A stretch of 64,000 nt of DNA from Microcebus murinus (taxonomy: Eukaryota > Chordata > Mammalia > Primates > Cheirogaleidae). Positions within the stretch are counted from its first letter, which is position 1; each line of letters begins with the position of its first letter. The stretch spans positions 33,150,001 to 33,214,000 of the forward strand of contig NC_134122.1 in NCBI RefSeq assembly GCF_040939455.1, read 5' to 3'. This document shows positions 1-11,468 of this stretch, piece by piece. The notes under the pieces are model-generated. The model was not told where the DNA came from, made no database searches, and saw nothing but the letters and a program-made list of their open reading frames with translations. The position numbers were made by a program, and so were the translations under genes.

Positions 1-519
1 ACCAATTGCAATAGGCCGTGCTAAGCAGATCTTCTGCCTGCCCATCTGCCTGGATTCCAGCCTTGGAAACTCACATTGCCCAAATCTGTCTACACAGGAG
101 TCCTGCTCAGTTCTCCCCAGCTCTCCTGGGATCTAAATCTAATTTCTGAACTTCGATCCCTGATGCTCAATCCATGTGCCCTGCCTCCCTGCCCGCTGCA
201 GCCCTCTGGGAGACTAACTAGCCTGGCTGCTGCATCCTTCCCTGGCTTTTATTCCCTGCCCTCAGGGCCTGGTTCTGAGAAAAGCAGTCTTCAATACCTG
301 CAGGACCTTTTAAGATCTGTTTTCTCTAAGGGCAGGGCAAGGGGGACTTGAGAATCTCTGTTCAACAATCAAGGGAAAAAATACCAACAGAAGAATATTC
401 TGGGAAATTTGCATCGTGTGTCCCAGTAAGAGCATCCTGTATAAGGGGGCTTAGGAAGTTTCAGTGTCACAGCAGCAGAGAGGAGCAAAGACTAAATAAA
501 CCCACAGGCCCAGGCCAAC
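1..519. other. Unique non-coding sequence
   Basis: No repeat, RNA gene or credible exon is recognised. Short open frames here have no recognisable protein similarity, and the base composition is ordinary for intergenic mammalian DNA. Confidence 0.5.
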
Positions 520-555
520 TTCTGATTGGTCAGAGCCCTCAACTCATTTGCATGT
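520..555 (+). promoter_or_regulatory. CCAAT box next to an octamer (ATTTGCAT) motif
   Basis: An inverted CCAAT box (CTGATTGGTCAG, core 525-529) lies about 17 bases upstream of a perfect octamer ATTTGCAT at 546-553. Octamers bind POU/Oct factors, and CCAAT boxes bind NF-Y. The pairing resembles a small promoter or enhancer and recalls immunoglobulin V promoters, but no V exon or other gene follows, so any function is inference. Confidence 0.3.
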
Positions 556-1908
556 GCATCACCAGCCCAAGCAGAGATTGCTCTGCTCCCAGGCTTTGAA
601 AAATGCATTCCAGCCTTGCAGAAGTTCTGCTTTTAGGAGAGCAATTGAGTCCATAGGTCCTCCAAGAGATCAAAGACAGTCTTTAAAAAGGCCAGAGAGA
701 ATGAAGAGCTGTTAATGAATAAGAGAAACAATTGGATTCTGAAGGGATAGAACAATTCCGTGCTGGCATGACTTCCAACAGGCTGCACACTGAACCAAAC
801 TTAGGAACTGGAGAACACCCAGCAGAACACATATGTTTTAAGGAGTCAGAGCAGTTTGTTACTAAGAATGTAAAATCCAGTCAATCTTCCATTGTTAAAC
901 CCACAGTTCCCCTGGACCAGGAAGCCACAACGCCCCCAACCATTGCTGGATGTCATTGAATAGCTTGAACAGCACAGCCACAGGAGATCCTGAACATACT
1001 GGGAACTGGTATCAAATGGTCTGCATTGTTCCAGGCCCCTAAACTTTCCGCTGGCAATTTTCAGTCCACTAGTGCACCTGCCAAAGTGTGGAGTAGATTG
1101 AAAATAATATGATGTGAATAACACAAGTGAGCCCAGAGGTTATAGAGGAGTAGACAGTGAGAAAGATGGAGGAAAACAGGGAAGAGGAGCCAGCACCATT
1201 AATGCACAATTTAATACAAAGCCGCTGAAAGTCTGGGACTACGCCTGCAATTGAGCAATTCAGAGAATGGCTATGAATTTTATACCCAGCTTTGCAGTTT
1301 GCACTTTAATTCCTGCCATCCCCTCTAAGTGAGTGGTTCTGTCCGTGCACATGTGGCACAAGTTTGTCCAGGCCCCTTGTTCTTTGGCTGTGATGAAGAC
1401 AGCCAGGTGTCCTCAGGAGAGTTGGATGGTGGAAGGAGAGAGATTGTGTTATGAGCCTGGAAAGGGGCCTCGGGTGTTTCTCTGTCATTCCAAATTTTCC
1501 AGCAAAGCATTTTGCATAAAGAAATGCTTAATAAATGCTAGTTCTGGAATTTTCTGGAGGTGGATATAAAGTTTCTGGGTTAGCAGCTGCAGCAACACTA
1601 ATGAGTATTTGCTGAGTATTTCCAGGGAGTCTGGCAATTTGCCCACTACCAGTTGCCTAGAAACTGCACCCTTCTTTGTTCCTCAGCTGAGCAGAGCACT
1701 GGGACCATCTTTAAACTAAAGGTAGAAAATACTCAAAATTCCATGCAGCATGTTTGAGAAAAAAGATACGAAGAAAGGAGAAAATAGAGGGGAGAGAAAG
1801 GAAGTGGAGGGGAAAAAAGGGAAGGAGGAATACACGTACATAAATATACGAATCCCACGACAAACTATTTAGAATATATCTGAGCTTCCTAAACTAGCTT
1901 ATTAAGTA
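556..1908. other. Unique sequence with a purine-rich tract
   Basis: Mostly unrecognised sequence. Around 1500-1550 there is a short MIR/L2-like tail (AATGCTTAATAAATGCTAG). At about 1758-1832 there is a nearly pure purine run of AAG/GGA words. I see no exon. Confidence 0.45.
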
Positions 1909-3164
1909 TGAAATGTCCGATTTCCTTAAGTACTAAGTTTGACAGTTGATATCTCTGACATTGCACTTTGACACTTCTTGTTTTATTTTTATTTATGAAG
2001 GTACATCCTCAGTCTTCCAAATGCATATTTTGGCTTGTGATTATCTTTCAAAAATTTTAGAGTAATTTTTGTGAAACCAAAGATAAGTCAAAAATTCATG
2101 TTATTTTCAAATATGAGCTCCGTTGTGGAACCTATGCAGCACACACAGCTCAAGATATCAACGAAGTATTTAGGAAGAATGTGGCTAATGAATGCATAGC
2201 ACATCAATGGTTTGAGAAGTTCTGTAATCTTGAAATTGAATTGTAATCTTGAAAATGAGCCATGTGGGTGACCTGACACCCAGGTGGATAATGATGAGCT
2301 GAAAGCTGTAGAGGAAGTGAATCATCTCAACCTACACATGAATTAGCAGCAAGGTTTGACATTCCCATTCCAACGATATTGGACCATTTGAAACAAATCA
2401 GCAATGTAAAGAAGCTGGATAGATGGGTTCCTCATGGATTAAATGAGCATCAGAAGAGAAACTGTCTCAAATCGTGCCTTTCTTTGCTGTCTTGACGTAA
2501 AGGGAAACCCTTTCTACACCTTATTGTTACGTGTAACAAAAAATGGATTATTTTTGACAATCGCAAGCGTTTGGCACAATGGTTGGATTAGAGAGGAACT
2601 GCTGAAATACAGTCCAAAACCAAATATGCATCAAAAAACAGCTAATGGTGTCTGTTTGGCGGTCCAGTGCTGGTATTATCCACTACAGCTTCATGAAACC
2701 TGGTCATTGGATTACAGTAGATGTCTACTGCAACCAACTGGACAAAATGATGAGGATGCTTGCCATTAAGCAGCCGAGATTGGTCAGTAGACACAGACCA
2801 ATCCTCTTGCAAGACAAGGGTCTACCACATGTCGCACAAACACTACTCAGACTACAGAGGCTGGACTTGGAAACTCTCTGTTATCCACCGTATTCCCCAT
2901 ACCTTGCACTAACTGACTACCACTTCTTCCAGACTTTAGACCACTTCTTGCAAGGAGAAATATTCAATTCTCAACAAGCTGTGGAAAATGCCTTTTGCGA
3001 TTTCATTGCCATTTGCTCTCCAGGCTTCTTTGCTGCTGGCATAAACAAATACCCTTAAGATGGCAAAACTGTGTTGATAGTTCAGGCGCATACTTTGATT
3101 AAATGTACTGCTTCTTATTTGAGATATAATAAAGTACACTTTTGACTTGAAATCGGACATTTCA
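1909..3164 (+). mobile_element. Mariner (Tc1/mariner) element, Hsmar2/irritans-like, inactivated
   Basis: The ends carry a perfect 16-bp terminal inverted repeat: TGAAATGTCCGATTTC at 1909-1924 and its reverse complement at 3149-3164. The left flank is TA (1907-1908), the mariner target; the right flank reads CA, a likely decayed TA. The length (1256 bp) is close to that of full mariners. The interior carries a recognisable but broken transposase. Full length and old; the subfamily name is tentative. Confidence 0.88.
2100..3110 (+). pseudogene. Mariner transposase pseudogene
   Basis: Transposase similarity runs through several frames. Near 2107-2225 is the N-terminal helix-turn-helix region (NEVFRKNVANECIAHQWFEKF). 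At 2280-2300 the next block reads VDNDELKA. The catalytic core continues to about 3057. In the first catalytic motif, at about 2531-2560, the usual CDEKW reads CNKKW, so the first Asp is lost. In the 2645-3058 frame the second motif (ILLQDKG) and third motif (LALTDYHFF) keep Asp, but with 33 residues between them by my count instead of 34. Frameshifts and stops separate the N-terminal and core parts. It cannot make active enzyme. Confidence 0.85.
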
Positions 3165-3166
3165 CA

Positions 3167-3554
3167 TTTAATGACCTAATACTGCCTCCCATTTCTTGAT
3201 AATTTTTCTACCCTCACCTTCAGGGTCTGTTATATTCCTAAATAAGAAAGCCTCACTTTCAAAAGAACGGAAAGTAACACAAATAGATTAATTAGGCTAC
3301 ACTTATTCACATGAAAAAAGGATTCCTGGCTTTGTGAAAGATTTGACTGTGGGATTAATTTAAATAGAGCAATTTCCTTCTATTTTTCAAATGTGATTAG
3401 ATTTATGTGCAACTTCTCTCAGGCAAAATGAACTACAACTATAACGGGATTTTCCCAATGCCTCTGTTGAATTTCAAGTTGCTGGAATTTATAAACTTTA
3501 GTGCTTCAGGGTTCAAAACACAATGGCCCTGGATTCACACATTAAATTATAAGA
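3167..3554. other. AT-rich unique sequence
   Basis: No recognisable repeat or gene. Between the mariner and the MIR remnant there are only short homopolymers. Confidence 0.4.
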
Positions 3555-3705
3555 TGGGAGGAGAACTGGACAGAGAGGCAGGAGGCCTGGTGGCTGTCCC
3601 TGCACCAATTGGAGTGGCCTTGGGCAAATCACATGTCCGCTGGGATGCATCAGATTCCTTATCTGTAACTTGAGAAGTATGGTGAAATTTCTTCTCTGGA
3701 TTTTT
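3555..3705 (+). repeat. MIR SINE fragment
   Basis: Reads like the MIR core in sense: GGCCTTGGGCAAATCACAT, then a decayed 'cctTATCTGTAACTTGAGAAG' segment matching the 'tcagtttcc..ctgtaaaatggg' part. Diverged. Confidence 0.5.
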
Positions 3706-4494
3706 TAAGTTTATGAACTGGTGAATTATTCAGCTCCTGTTTGTCACTTTTATTTTTCATGCCTTGGATTAATTCACAAGAACTGAATGCACTTACAGAT
3801 ATATCCATTTCCATTCAATAAAATTTACCTGCCAGGCTCTGGGTGCCCACGAGGCAGAGATGGGTAAGATATGGGAAACTGGAAGCTGATAGTAAGGGAA
3901 TGTGAAAGGCAGGCGAAGGAGAAAGCAGAGAGAAAAAGAATCTGTATGTGGGTGGTGGCAGATCACATTAGAAAACATCTGAGCCAATTCTTGTATCAAG
4001 GCAGAGGCCAGGGCTGGGGCAAGGAGGTTTAACACACTCTTCTGGAAACCTTAAACAGAGTGTTAGCTCTGCCCAAGCTTTAACTAATGCACTGTCCTAG
4101 GTTAACTCTAGCTTCACCAAATCTAACATCACACCTCCTGATGAATCTTAAGAGAAAAATTTCCCCATAGGTTACTGCCAGCCAGGGGGGAGACAGGTTA
4201 GGGAAATTCTCCCATTCCAATAGCAAGTCTGATTAACTTCCTCTGATACAATGTTAACTTCCAACCAAGGTCTAGGAAGTTGGGTTCATTAATTTTAATG
4301 ACTAGTTGGAACAGTCCGAACAAGAATCCTTGCTAACAAGGCCTTGCCCAAGTAAGGTGCCCCGCATCCTTCTGAGCAGGGGGAAAAAAAGAATTCTTGG
4401 AAAAATTTTAAAAATGCATGACATGTTAAGGCCAAATTAGAAAAAAAAAGAATCACTTTGGAATCTCCGGTTTTCTCAAGTCACAATTTACAAT
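3706..4494. other. Unrecognised sequence
   Basis: The part from 4030 to 4380 has an LTR-like feel (GTTAGCTC, repeated TTAACTTCC/TTAACTTCCA words), but I find no TG..CA boundaries or TATA/poly(A) signals that would support an LTR. Nothing else is seen. Confidence 0.35.
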
Positions 4495-5000
4495 CTACAT
4501 TTCAAGGTCAATTGAACCACTTGATGACCAATTTGGGGACAAGGAAAGAGCTACATGAGAAATTATAAATGGACACGAGGGTTTCTGACACCAGCCAGAC
4601 CCTCGCAGCCACACTCGGCTGAGTCTGTAATGATCTCAGGTCATCCCAAAAAGCTCAGGTCAAAGGGCTCTGTGAGCACAGGGACTGTTGATTTAACACC
4701 AGCCTGGTGACATCCATTCTGCTCCCTCTGTGGGCGGAATTTCAATGCAGAGATATGGCTCTAATGAGCTGTGAGGGGGGAAATCTTAGGGATTTAAAGT
4801 GCTTGTGGAAACCTGACCCTTCTCTGATAGTCAGGGGCTCTCTTTTCAATTCTAAAACAGCCATCCTGTTTTAGAGACAACACTCCGTCCCCTAATGGGT
4901 CGAGACGGAGGGAGGCGGGACTTGAAGTGAACATCTGCTCCGTGGGAAAGATGGTTTGGAGGTCACTTCATGAGTGGGATAGACATTCATGGAGATCTGG
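4495..5000. promoter_or_regulatory. Conserved-looking non-coding block with perfect 10-bp inverted repeat
   Basis: Repeat-free, compositionally balanced, rich in factor-like words (CAATTGAACCACTTGA, TCAAGGTCAATTG, CTCTAATGAGCTG, AGGTCAAAGGGCT). AGGTCAAAGG resembles a nuclear-receptor half-site or DR1 (4668-4680). A perfect hairpin lies at 4851-4875 (TCTAAAACAG, 5-base loop, CTGTTTTAGA). No coding potential is seen. Enhancer function is inference; conservation is not testable here. Confidence 0.3.
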
Positions 5001-7735
5001 GTGGTCATTTGGGGAAAGACATTAGGGGAAGACACCTGAGGAATTCAGAAGCTAGAATTGGTCTTGAGTAGGTATGTATATTCAAACATGATGCTTCTCA
5101 CAGATAACACTTAAGAGAAGTCACAACAGTTTAGAGTGTAGGAAAAAATATACTTGCAAGACTAGACTAGATGCCTACATGGATATCGAAACATGAATTT
5201 GGCTAAAGCCAGGAGAGCTGAATCAGAATTCATTGAGCCTGTCTTTGTGGAATTTGTCTTAAGATTATAAACTGTTACTTCCACTGTTCCCAAATGTTTG
5301 GAGACTGGAATAGACGTGTCTGTAACAGCATCACCAGGGACATTTACCAGAAGTGCAGACCCTTAACCTTATTTCCAAAAATATGAGTTTAGTGGCTCAT
5401 CAGAAATTCGATCCACCCACTGTTTAGTTGGAGAAACTGAGTTGTGAAATATGTATCTATCTGTCATGGTAAGTCTCCTTAAATAATCAACTGGGTCATG
5501 ATGAGCTATGATTAGAACTAAGATCTTTGGCCGCCAGTCCAACGCTCATGCCTGTGCTAAGTCACTTTTTTTGGCTGTCCATTTGGAGGATTTCCTTCTT
5601 CTTAAATCTCCTGCTTGTCTAGCAGAAAATGCCCAGTTCCTTGAATGTCATAGATCTGCCCCCAAACGCACAGCCAAACCTGTGCTTTTGCATTAAACAC
5701 TACAGCTCAATCCTGCACTTCATCAAGGTGCGTGCTCAGCCACGATGCTTGCACAGGCCCCTAATACATTGTGACACCCTATTACTACAGTGCCTTTATG
5801 AGCTTCAAGGGAAATTACATTTTAAATTATAGCATACAAGTATAATGGAGAATCTAATTGTAGCAATGACAGTTTATTTATCAATCATTTATCATTGTGA
5901 TTTATAAGGTGCCCAACTTGATTTAAAAGTAGCTAATGTTTAAAAATCTCAAGGCACCCATACAACCTAATACACACTGAAAGCAACAAAGTGAATAACT
6001 CCTGCTTTTCTGCAGCCCTTTGTTCAGCCTTCCCATACCCAAGGCTGAAGCTAGAAGCACAACCAGGTTGGTGACCCCAGGCATGTCCAAGAAGCAGCAA
6101 CTCAGAACCAGTTGATATTAAATCTCCTCTACCCTAGAACTTGGCAGCTGTAAAGTGTCAATGTTAACAGGGAGCTCAGGTTCAGGCATATTAATATTTC
6201 TGCAGCTCTAGTTCACAAAGTTGCAGAATGTAGAGCGGGAAAGGACTTCTAGAATTGACCTGATTTCCATCGTCCTCCCTAGTTCTTAAGATTCACCCAA
6301 AAGTGCAGGTCATTAGCTCTCCTAATGCAACCGACTCCATCGTGTAAATTCACTAGACAGTAGATATGTCCTTGCTCCCAAATTGCTCCGCCCTGCCAAC
6401 TCTCTGTGGGCTTTGTGAGCACCTCTCTGACTCTCAGCTTACCCTGATTTGGATCTAACATCTCCTGCCAAGTCTGGCCTTGGCCCTGGCCCACTCCTGC
6501 CTGGGCTTAGCTTTCACATCCTGCCAACACAGTCTACCCATCACCTGACTTCACCTCACCCTGGTTTTCTATTTTGATGCTCCCATTCTAGCTCTGGCAG
6601 CCTTGAATGACCTTACCATGAAGCTCGGCCCCTGTTAAGACATCAGAAGTCGTGAGAGGTATTAAGTCCCAGACTTGCTGCAGGAACTAATGGAAATCAG
6701 AGCCTTCAAGGTGGGGCCATGCCCACAGGCCAATGGCGGGGGTCATATAGGGTTTTCCAGAGTGTGATTCCTAATCCAACTCAGCACACCTCTTACACAG
6801 TGAGTACCTCTTTGGTACCGGGCACAGACTTCCTGGGGCCCTGCCATGAAGTGATTTTCCCAGCCCCTAAGTTGTTTGAATTCCCGTCTTCTACCTTCAA
6901 AGGCACCATTCTTTCCACTATACCCTACTTCTCCAATTCAACACATCCCACTTTATTTGCTGTGTTCAACCACTTTGTTTGGAAAAGGTATTAAGTCCAC
7001 TAAGCTGCCACTGTGAGAGGAGAACAGAACTCTCATTTCATTCTTTAGGGCTCTGATATTTGTCTACTAAAGAGGAATATGATCTGCTTCCAAATATTAG
7101 AACACTTGGTTGTCTATAGAAAATCTAATTTCTGCATGCCTTGATAACTTAATCATCATCACTTCTTGAATTATGCTCAAATGCTCCATGAGGACCCATC
7201 ATCTCCTCCCAGTGAGAAAGACTAATCTCTGAAAGTAAGTGCTAGTGGAATCGTTTGCCCTCTTAAACATCATGTGAGCCACTTGGGGTTCACACCCAAA
7301 TCCCCCCATTGTATTGCTTGAAGTGAGAAGGTGAAGTTTTCCTTGCAGGCAATCCTCACATGAACCTGAAGGCGTGGAATGTTGGAAAACCAGCACTCAG
7401 CCGATTATTAGTGGGCAGGGCCTTACCTGATTCCATATGTGGCTTGATTTCCAGAAGCCCCTGGAACCAGTTCCTTTGGGATTTGTCCTTAGAACAGTGT
7501 TTGACATATGCCTGAAAAAACATGAACTGGTTATTATTATCAGTGTTATTATGTATAAAATTAGTCCCATTGAATTGACTGATACTTGATCATTTTGAGG
7601 GGTACTGTTTGACCCTTCGTTCTAAGAAGCCATAATTATATTTTTAACAAATCATTACAGCAACCTGTTTTACCACACTTCAACTTTACATAAAAATTAG
7701 CTTTTAGAAGTTACATACAAATTGACCTTATAGCA
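5001..7735. other. Mostly unique sequence
   Basis: At 5322-5362 there is a short antisense MER5A-like fragment (AACAGCATCACCAGGGAC). Otherwise I recognise no repeats, exons or RNA genes. Open frames at 6279-6494 and 6719-6994 look random. Confidence 0.4.
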
Positions 7736-7761
7736 CTTGGATACAAAGTGTTGTATCCAAG
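7736..7761. repeat. Perfect 11-bp inverted repeat, 4-base loop
   Basis: CTTGGATACAA, loop AGTG, TTGTATCCAAG. It would form a stable cruciform or RNA hairpin. It is not flanked by recognisable transposon ends. Confidence 0.9.
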
Positions 7762-8561
7762 AAGGAACAAGAATGCAATTGGGTTGCAGGAACACAGAGG
7801 TTTCCACCATCCCCACCCTGCCCAGGGCCCACGTCAGTCCAGGCCAGACCAGGTTTGGGTAAAGCAGTTAAACGTCAGCAGCATCAGCAAGTAGAGATTG
7901 GAATTAGTTGTGCCAACTGCCATAGCCCAGCACCTGGTGTGCCACAGCCCTCTGAGTGGCAGCTTTCTCCAATCCCTGTCCAGCCCTCTTGGTGCATTTG
8001 TTTTGTAGCTTATATGCTAGCTCCTTGCTGGGGCTGGAAAGGCCAGGTGTGAGCTGCTGACAGCACAGCTAAACCCTTGCCACTCTAACTGGATTTTCAC
8101 CTCCCACCCCCTGCCACCTAGTCTGGCGGTCAAGACTCTGCCCTACATGTTCCCAGCTGGCTGGTAGCTTTCTGTGATTGAAAGCATAATGCTCCTTCCC
8201 TCTTGCTACCTAGAATCTTACACCACTCGTCACCCACTGAGCTTGGTCTCCTTGGAACCTGAGGGCAAAGCTCATTAAATACCCACTTAGTTCCTCACAC
8301 CACCCCAGACAGTTGTCATCTACATTCAGGCTCTTCCACCCCAAGGTGGGATCAGGTATCTCCAGGCCTGCCTGTACCTGATCTCACCTTTTGCCTCTAA
8401 CTTTCAGGGGCCTCCATGAGCTACGACTGGAGGGATTGCAAGGGGGGTTCAGCAGTCGATAGAGGGGGCTACATGAGCCTCAGTCTGAGCCCTAGAAAGC
8501 ATGGAGCACAGAACACCAACCATTTCTCTGTAGTCTGGCTTCAGCTCAGAGCTTAATCCTT
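7762..8561. other. Unique, moderately GC-rich sequence
   Basis: No exon is supported. The stretch 8160-8560 may hold very diverged L2, but the match is too weak to assert. Confidence 0.35.
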
Positions 8562-8698
8562 TCACTAGACTCTGAACACCTTGAAGGCAGGGACCAAATC
8601 TTAATGTTTGCATGCCCAGCACCTAGCACAGTGCCACAAGCACCCCTCCTATGTTCAGTTGATGTCTGTTGACTAACTGAACAAACGGATAATATTCT
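8562..8698 (+). repeat. L2 LINE 3' end fragment
   Basis: Contains the L2 tail words: ACTAGACTCTGAACACCTTG, AAGGCAGGGACC, then GCCCAGCACCTAGCACAGTG and a decayed 'ttgaatgaatga' end. Confidence 0.7.
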
Positions 8699-8867
8699 CA
8701 AGACTTGGCTCTTCCATGGTGGCAAAACAGAAGCTTATTTTTCTACCAGCCAACAAGTGACCTGCATGGTATTATTAATATCTACCTTAACAAGTAGTTC
8801 TTCTATCCAACTAAAATCAAATGTGTTTGTCATACAAAATTCAGTTTGCTCAATTAAGCAAGAGGTG

Positions 8868-9642
8868 GGAAATGTAAATCAAAACAATAGTAAGGTACCA
8901 CTTCACACCCAGTAGGACGGTTATAATAACAAAAGGTAAAAATAAGAACAGAAGATAAGTAAGGATGGTAAGGACATGAAGAAACTGAACCTTTTGTGGA
9001 CTGCTGGTAGGAATGAAAAATGGTTCATTCATCTATGGACAACAGTTAGGCAAAAAGTTAACCATAGAATTACCATATGACCCAGCAATTACACTCTTAG
9101 GTATACACCCAAAAGAATTGAAAATAGGTACTCACATGAGTACATGTACACCCATATTCATAATAGCGTCATTCACAATAGCTGAAGGGTGACAACAGCC
9201 CAGATGTCCGTCAGCAGATGAGAAGATAAACCGGTTGTGGTGTATCCATGTCATGGAATATTATTCAAACATAAGAAGGAATGGAGCCCTGATACTTCCA
9301 ACAACAGGGACGAGCTCTTAAACACTATGCTAATTGAAAAAAGTCAGACATAAAAGCCACATATCGTATGATCCCATTTATATGTAATATCGAGAACAGA
9401 TAAATCCATAGAGACAGAGGCAGACTGGTAGTTGCCAAGGAAAGGAGGGAGAGGGAAGGGCAGAGAAACTGCTTAAGAGGTATAGGATTTTACTTTGGAG
9501 TGATGGAAATATTTTGGAACTAGATAGAGGCAGTTGTTGCATGATACCGTGAATCTATTAATACTAAATGCTGTTAAATTGTTCACTTTAAAAATGGCTA
9601 ATTTTATGATATGTGAATTTCACCTCCATAATTTCTTTAAAA
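8868..9642 (+). mobile_element. L1 3' end insertion (L1MA/MB-type)
   Basis: The sense strand carries decayed ORF2 C-terminal coding (GACTGCTGGTAGGAATG, CATATGACCCAGCAATTAC, AATAGCTGAAGGGTGACAAC, TGGAATATTATTCAAACATA) and the old-L1 3'UTR with GTTAAATTGTTCACTTTAAA and GTGAATTTCACCTCCATAA. A perfect 16-bp target duplication (AATTAAGCAAGAGGTG) lies at 8852-8867 and 9643-9658, which fixes both ends. 5' truncated; no long A tail remains. Confidence 0.92.
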
Positions 9643-9658
9643 AATTAAGCAAGAGGTG

Positions 9659-10015
9659 AATTTATTCACCTTATTACAATAGTGAGTTAACACTACTAGT
9701 GTACACTATGTAAATCCTTTTGCTAGTCTTATTTTTGTTTTTTTGGACTGTCTGAAATAAAAGGGATCTCTAACAGGTCTTTTAAAAAGCATTAAATTCT
9801 GTCCAAATAGTTAAATCCAGTCACTTCTGCCAGCCCTGCTCAAACACAGCTGCTCAGATCCTAAGCCTTAGAACATTCCAGCACAACGCAGATTTGACCA
9901 AGTGAAGTCAGCAGAAGTCAGCTGTCAGGCCTGAGACTCGGTAGCTTGGTAGGTGGGGCGGAGGGGCATTCTAGGATGAAGGGGTAAAGGCTGGGTCAAA
10001 GGCTAATGGTCGTGC
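9659..10015. other. Unique sequence
   Basis: Nothing recognisable apart from a T-rich run near 9730. Confidence 0.4.
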
Positions 10016-10312
10016 CATCTGATCTCATGGAACTTACATTCTAGTCAGGGAGACAGACACTAAACCTAGCAAACAGCTCAGTGAATAAGAAAGTAGGTAA
10101 ATAATCTTGAATAGTGAAGCTTGCTCTCGAGACAAAAAAAAACAAGAATAATGTGCAAGACACTGGTGGGGGACAGGGGTGGCATTAGTTAGGGTGGTCA
10201 GGTATGGCCTCTCTGAGGAGGTGACATTTGGGCCAAGACTCAAATACTGGGAAAGAGAATTCTAGGCAATGGAACAGAAAGTGCAAAGCCTTGGGTGCAA
10301 GAGGGGAAGGTG
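10016..10312 (+). repeat. Ancient mammal-wide repeat, family not named
   Basis: Matches a common old repeat whose consensus includes 'GGAACTTACATTCTAGTcaGGGAGACAGACA', 'GGCCTCTCTGAGGAGGTGACATTTG' and 'AGAATTCTAGGCAATGGAACAG..AAGTGCAAAGCC'. I recognise the consensus but cannot give a reliable family name. Confidence 0.6.
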
Positions 10313-11130
10313 GTTCCCCTGCCTTGGTGTCCCACTGCTGCTGGACCAATCCAGAAGCTACCTTTCAGAGCTGCTCTTCCATCCTGTCCCCACAGCTGCA
10401 TCTGCAAGAGATGGAGCCAAACCAAGCTGATCTCGGGTATAAGCTCACTTACACCACACACCTGTCGTGGACTTTGCGACAAAACGTAATCTGTGGCACC
10501 TCCTCTCTCTGATTATTGAGGCCAGTTTGAGACACTCTCATGGCAGCAGAAGTCTCCTAGGGAATGAAACATGGAGAGTATCTACAGTGGCCACTCTGGC
10601 CTGCCTGGGATGAACCTGCACCCTCTAACCATGTAGTGAAACCGCATCCAGAGCTGGGGAGTCTGTCTGTGCCTTCCCAGCAATCACGTAGCCAGTCAAT
10701 GAGAGCCAGATGGGCCCCGCGAATGCGGGAACCACGGTGACGCAGAGACAGGGTGGCCAGGTGCATGGGGCTATGAACGGAGCCAGGAGGGGGATCTGGG
10801 CTTCCTGGGCAAGGCAGGTCGAGGGATCTGAGCTGAGATGTTCTACTCTTGCTGGCTGCATTGAATTTGTCCCTCACATAGTTAGAGAGAGGGACAACCA
10901 AGTGACTGGGGCAAATGCCTCTAAACACAACCGCTCTCTTCCATGCCCACAGTTTTCATTGTCCTCACAGCAGTCAAACAAAATCTAGGTCCGTGGCAGC
11001 AACAGCAAACTCTATTTTCCCAAATTTCCATGTCCTTTTCTTATTTTAACCAAATCAGGCCAGCTAGTTGGAAATAGCCTCAATTTAACATCTGATCCCT
11101 GCTGGAACGTTTCCACTGGCAGTGGGAGGG
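10313..11130. other. Unique GC-moderate sequence
   Basis: Overlapping open frames on both strands (for example 10557-10928 minus, 10710-10988 plus) have no protein similarity I can recognise and look like by-products of GC content. Confidence 0.4.
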
Positions 11131-11295
11131 TGAGGGGACAGCACTCCGGGCTGGTGACGAGGAGAGAGGCGTGCAGGGAGGGGCAGGGCCTGGCGTTTCG
11201 GAAGCTCCGGCCGCCTGAGCAGACGCGCAGCTGCTCCGTTTGGCACCAGCTCGGCACACAAAGGCCCCCGGGGGGCAGGCGCCACCGTCTTTAGA
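11131..11295. promoter_or_regulatory. Short CpG-dense patch
   Basis: About a dozen CpGs fall within roughly 160 bases (GACGAGG, GGCGTGC, TTCGGAAGCTCCGGCCGCC, GACGCGCAG, GGCGCCACCG), in a locus where CpG is otherwise depleted. It could be a small unmethylated regulatory site or a GC-rich relic. No transcript is evident. Confidence 0.35.
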
Positions 11296-11468
11296 AATAA
11301 ATTCTCTGTAGGAACACCGAGGGGAATTCAGCCACCAAAATGCCTTCCCAGGAACCTCATCCTCTTCACCAGTCCATCCTTCTACCCGCTTTTGAAACTC
11401 ACTTCCTCCAGGAAATCGACCTGAGTACCCTCCCCAACCACCTGTTCTGTTATACCAGCTTCCTCTAC

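Noticed and set aside
520..600. Immunoglobulin V-gene promoter
   Set aside because: Only the octamer/decamer fits; no leader, V exon or recombination signal follows.
4030..4380. Possible LTR
   Set aside because: No TG..CA ends, TATA or poly(A) signal in the right order, and no target duplication.
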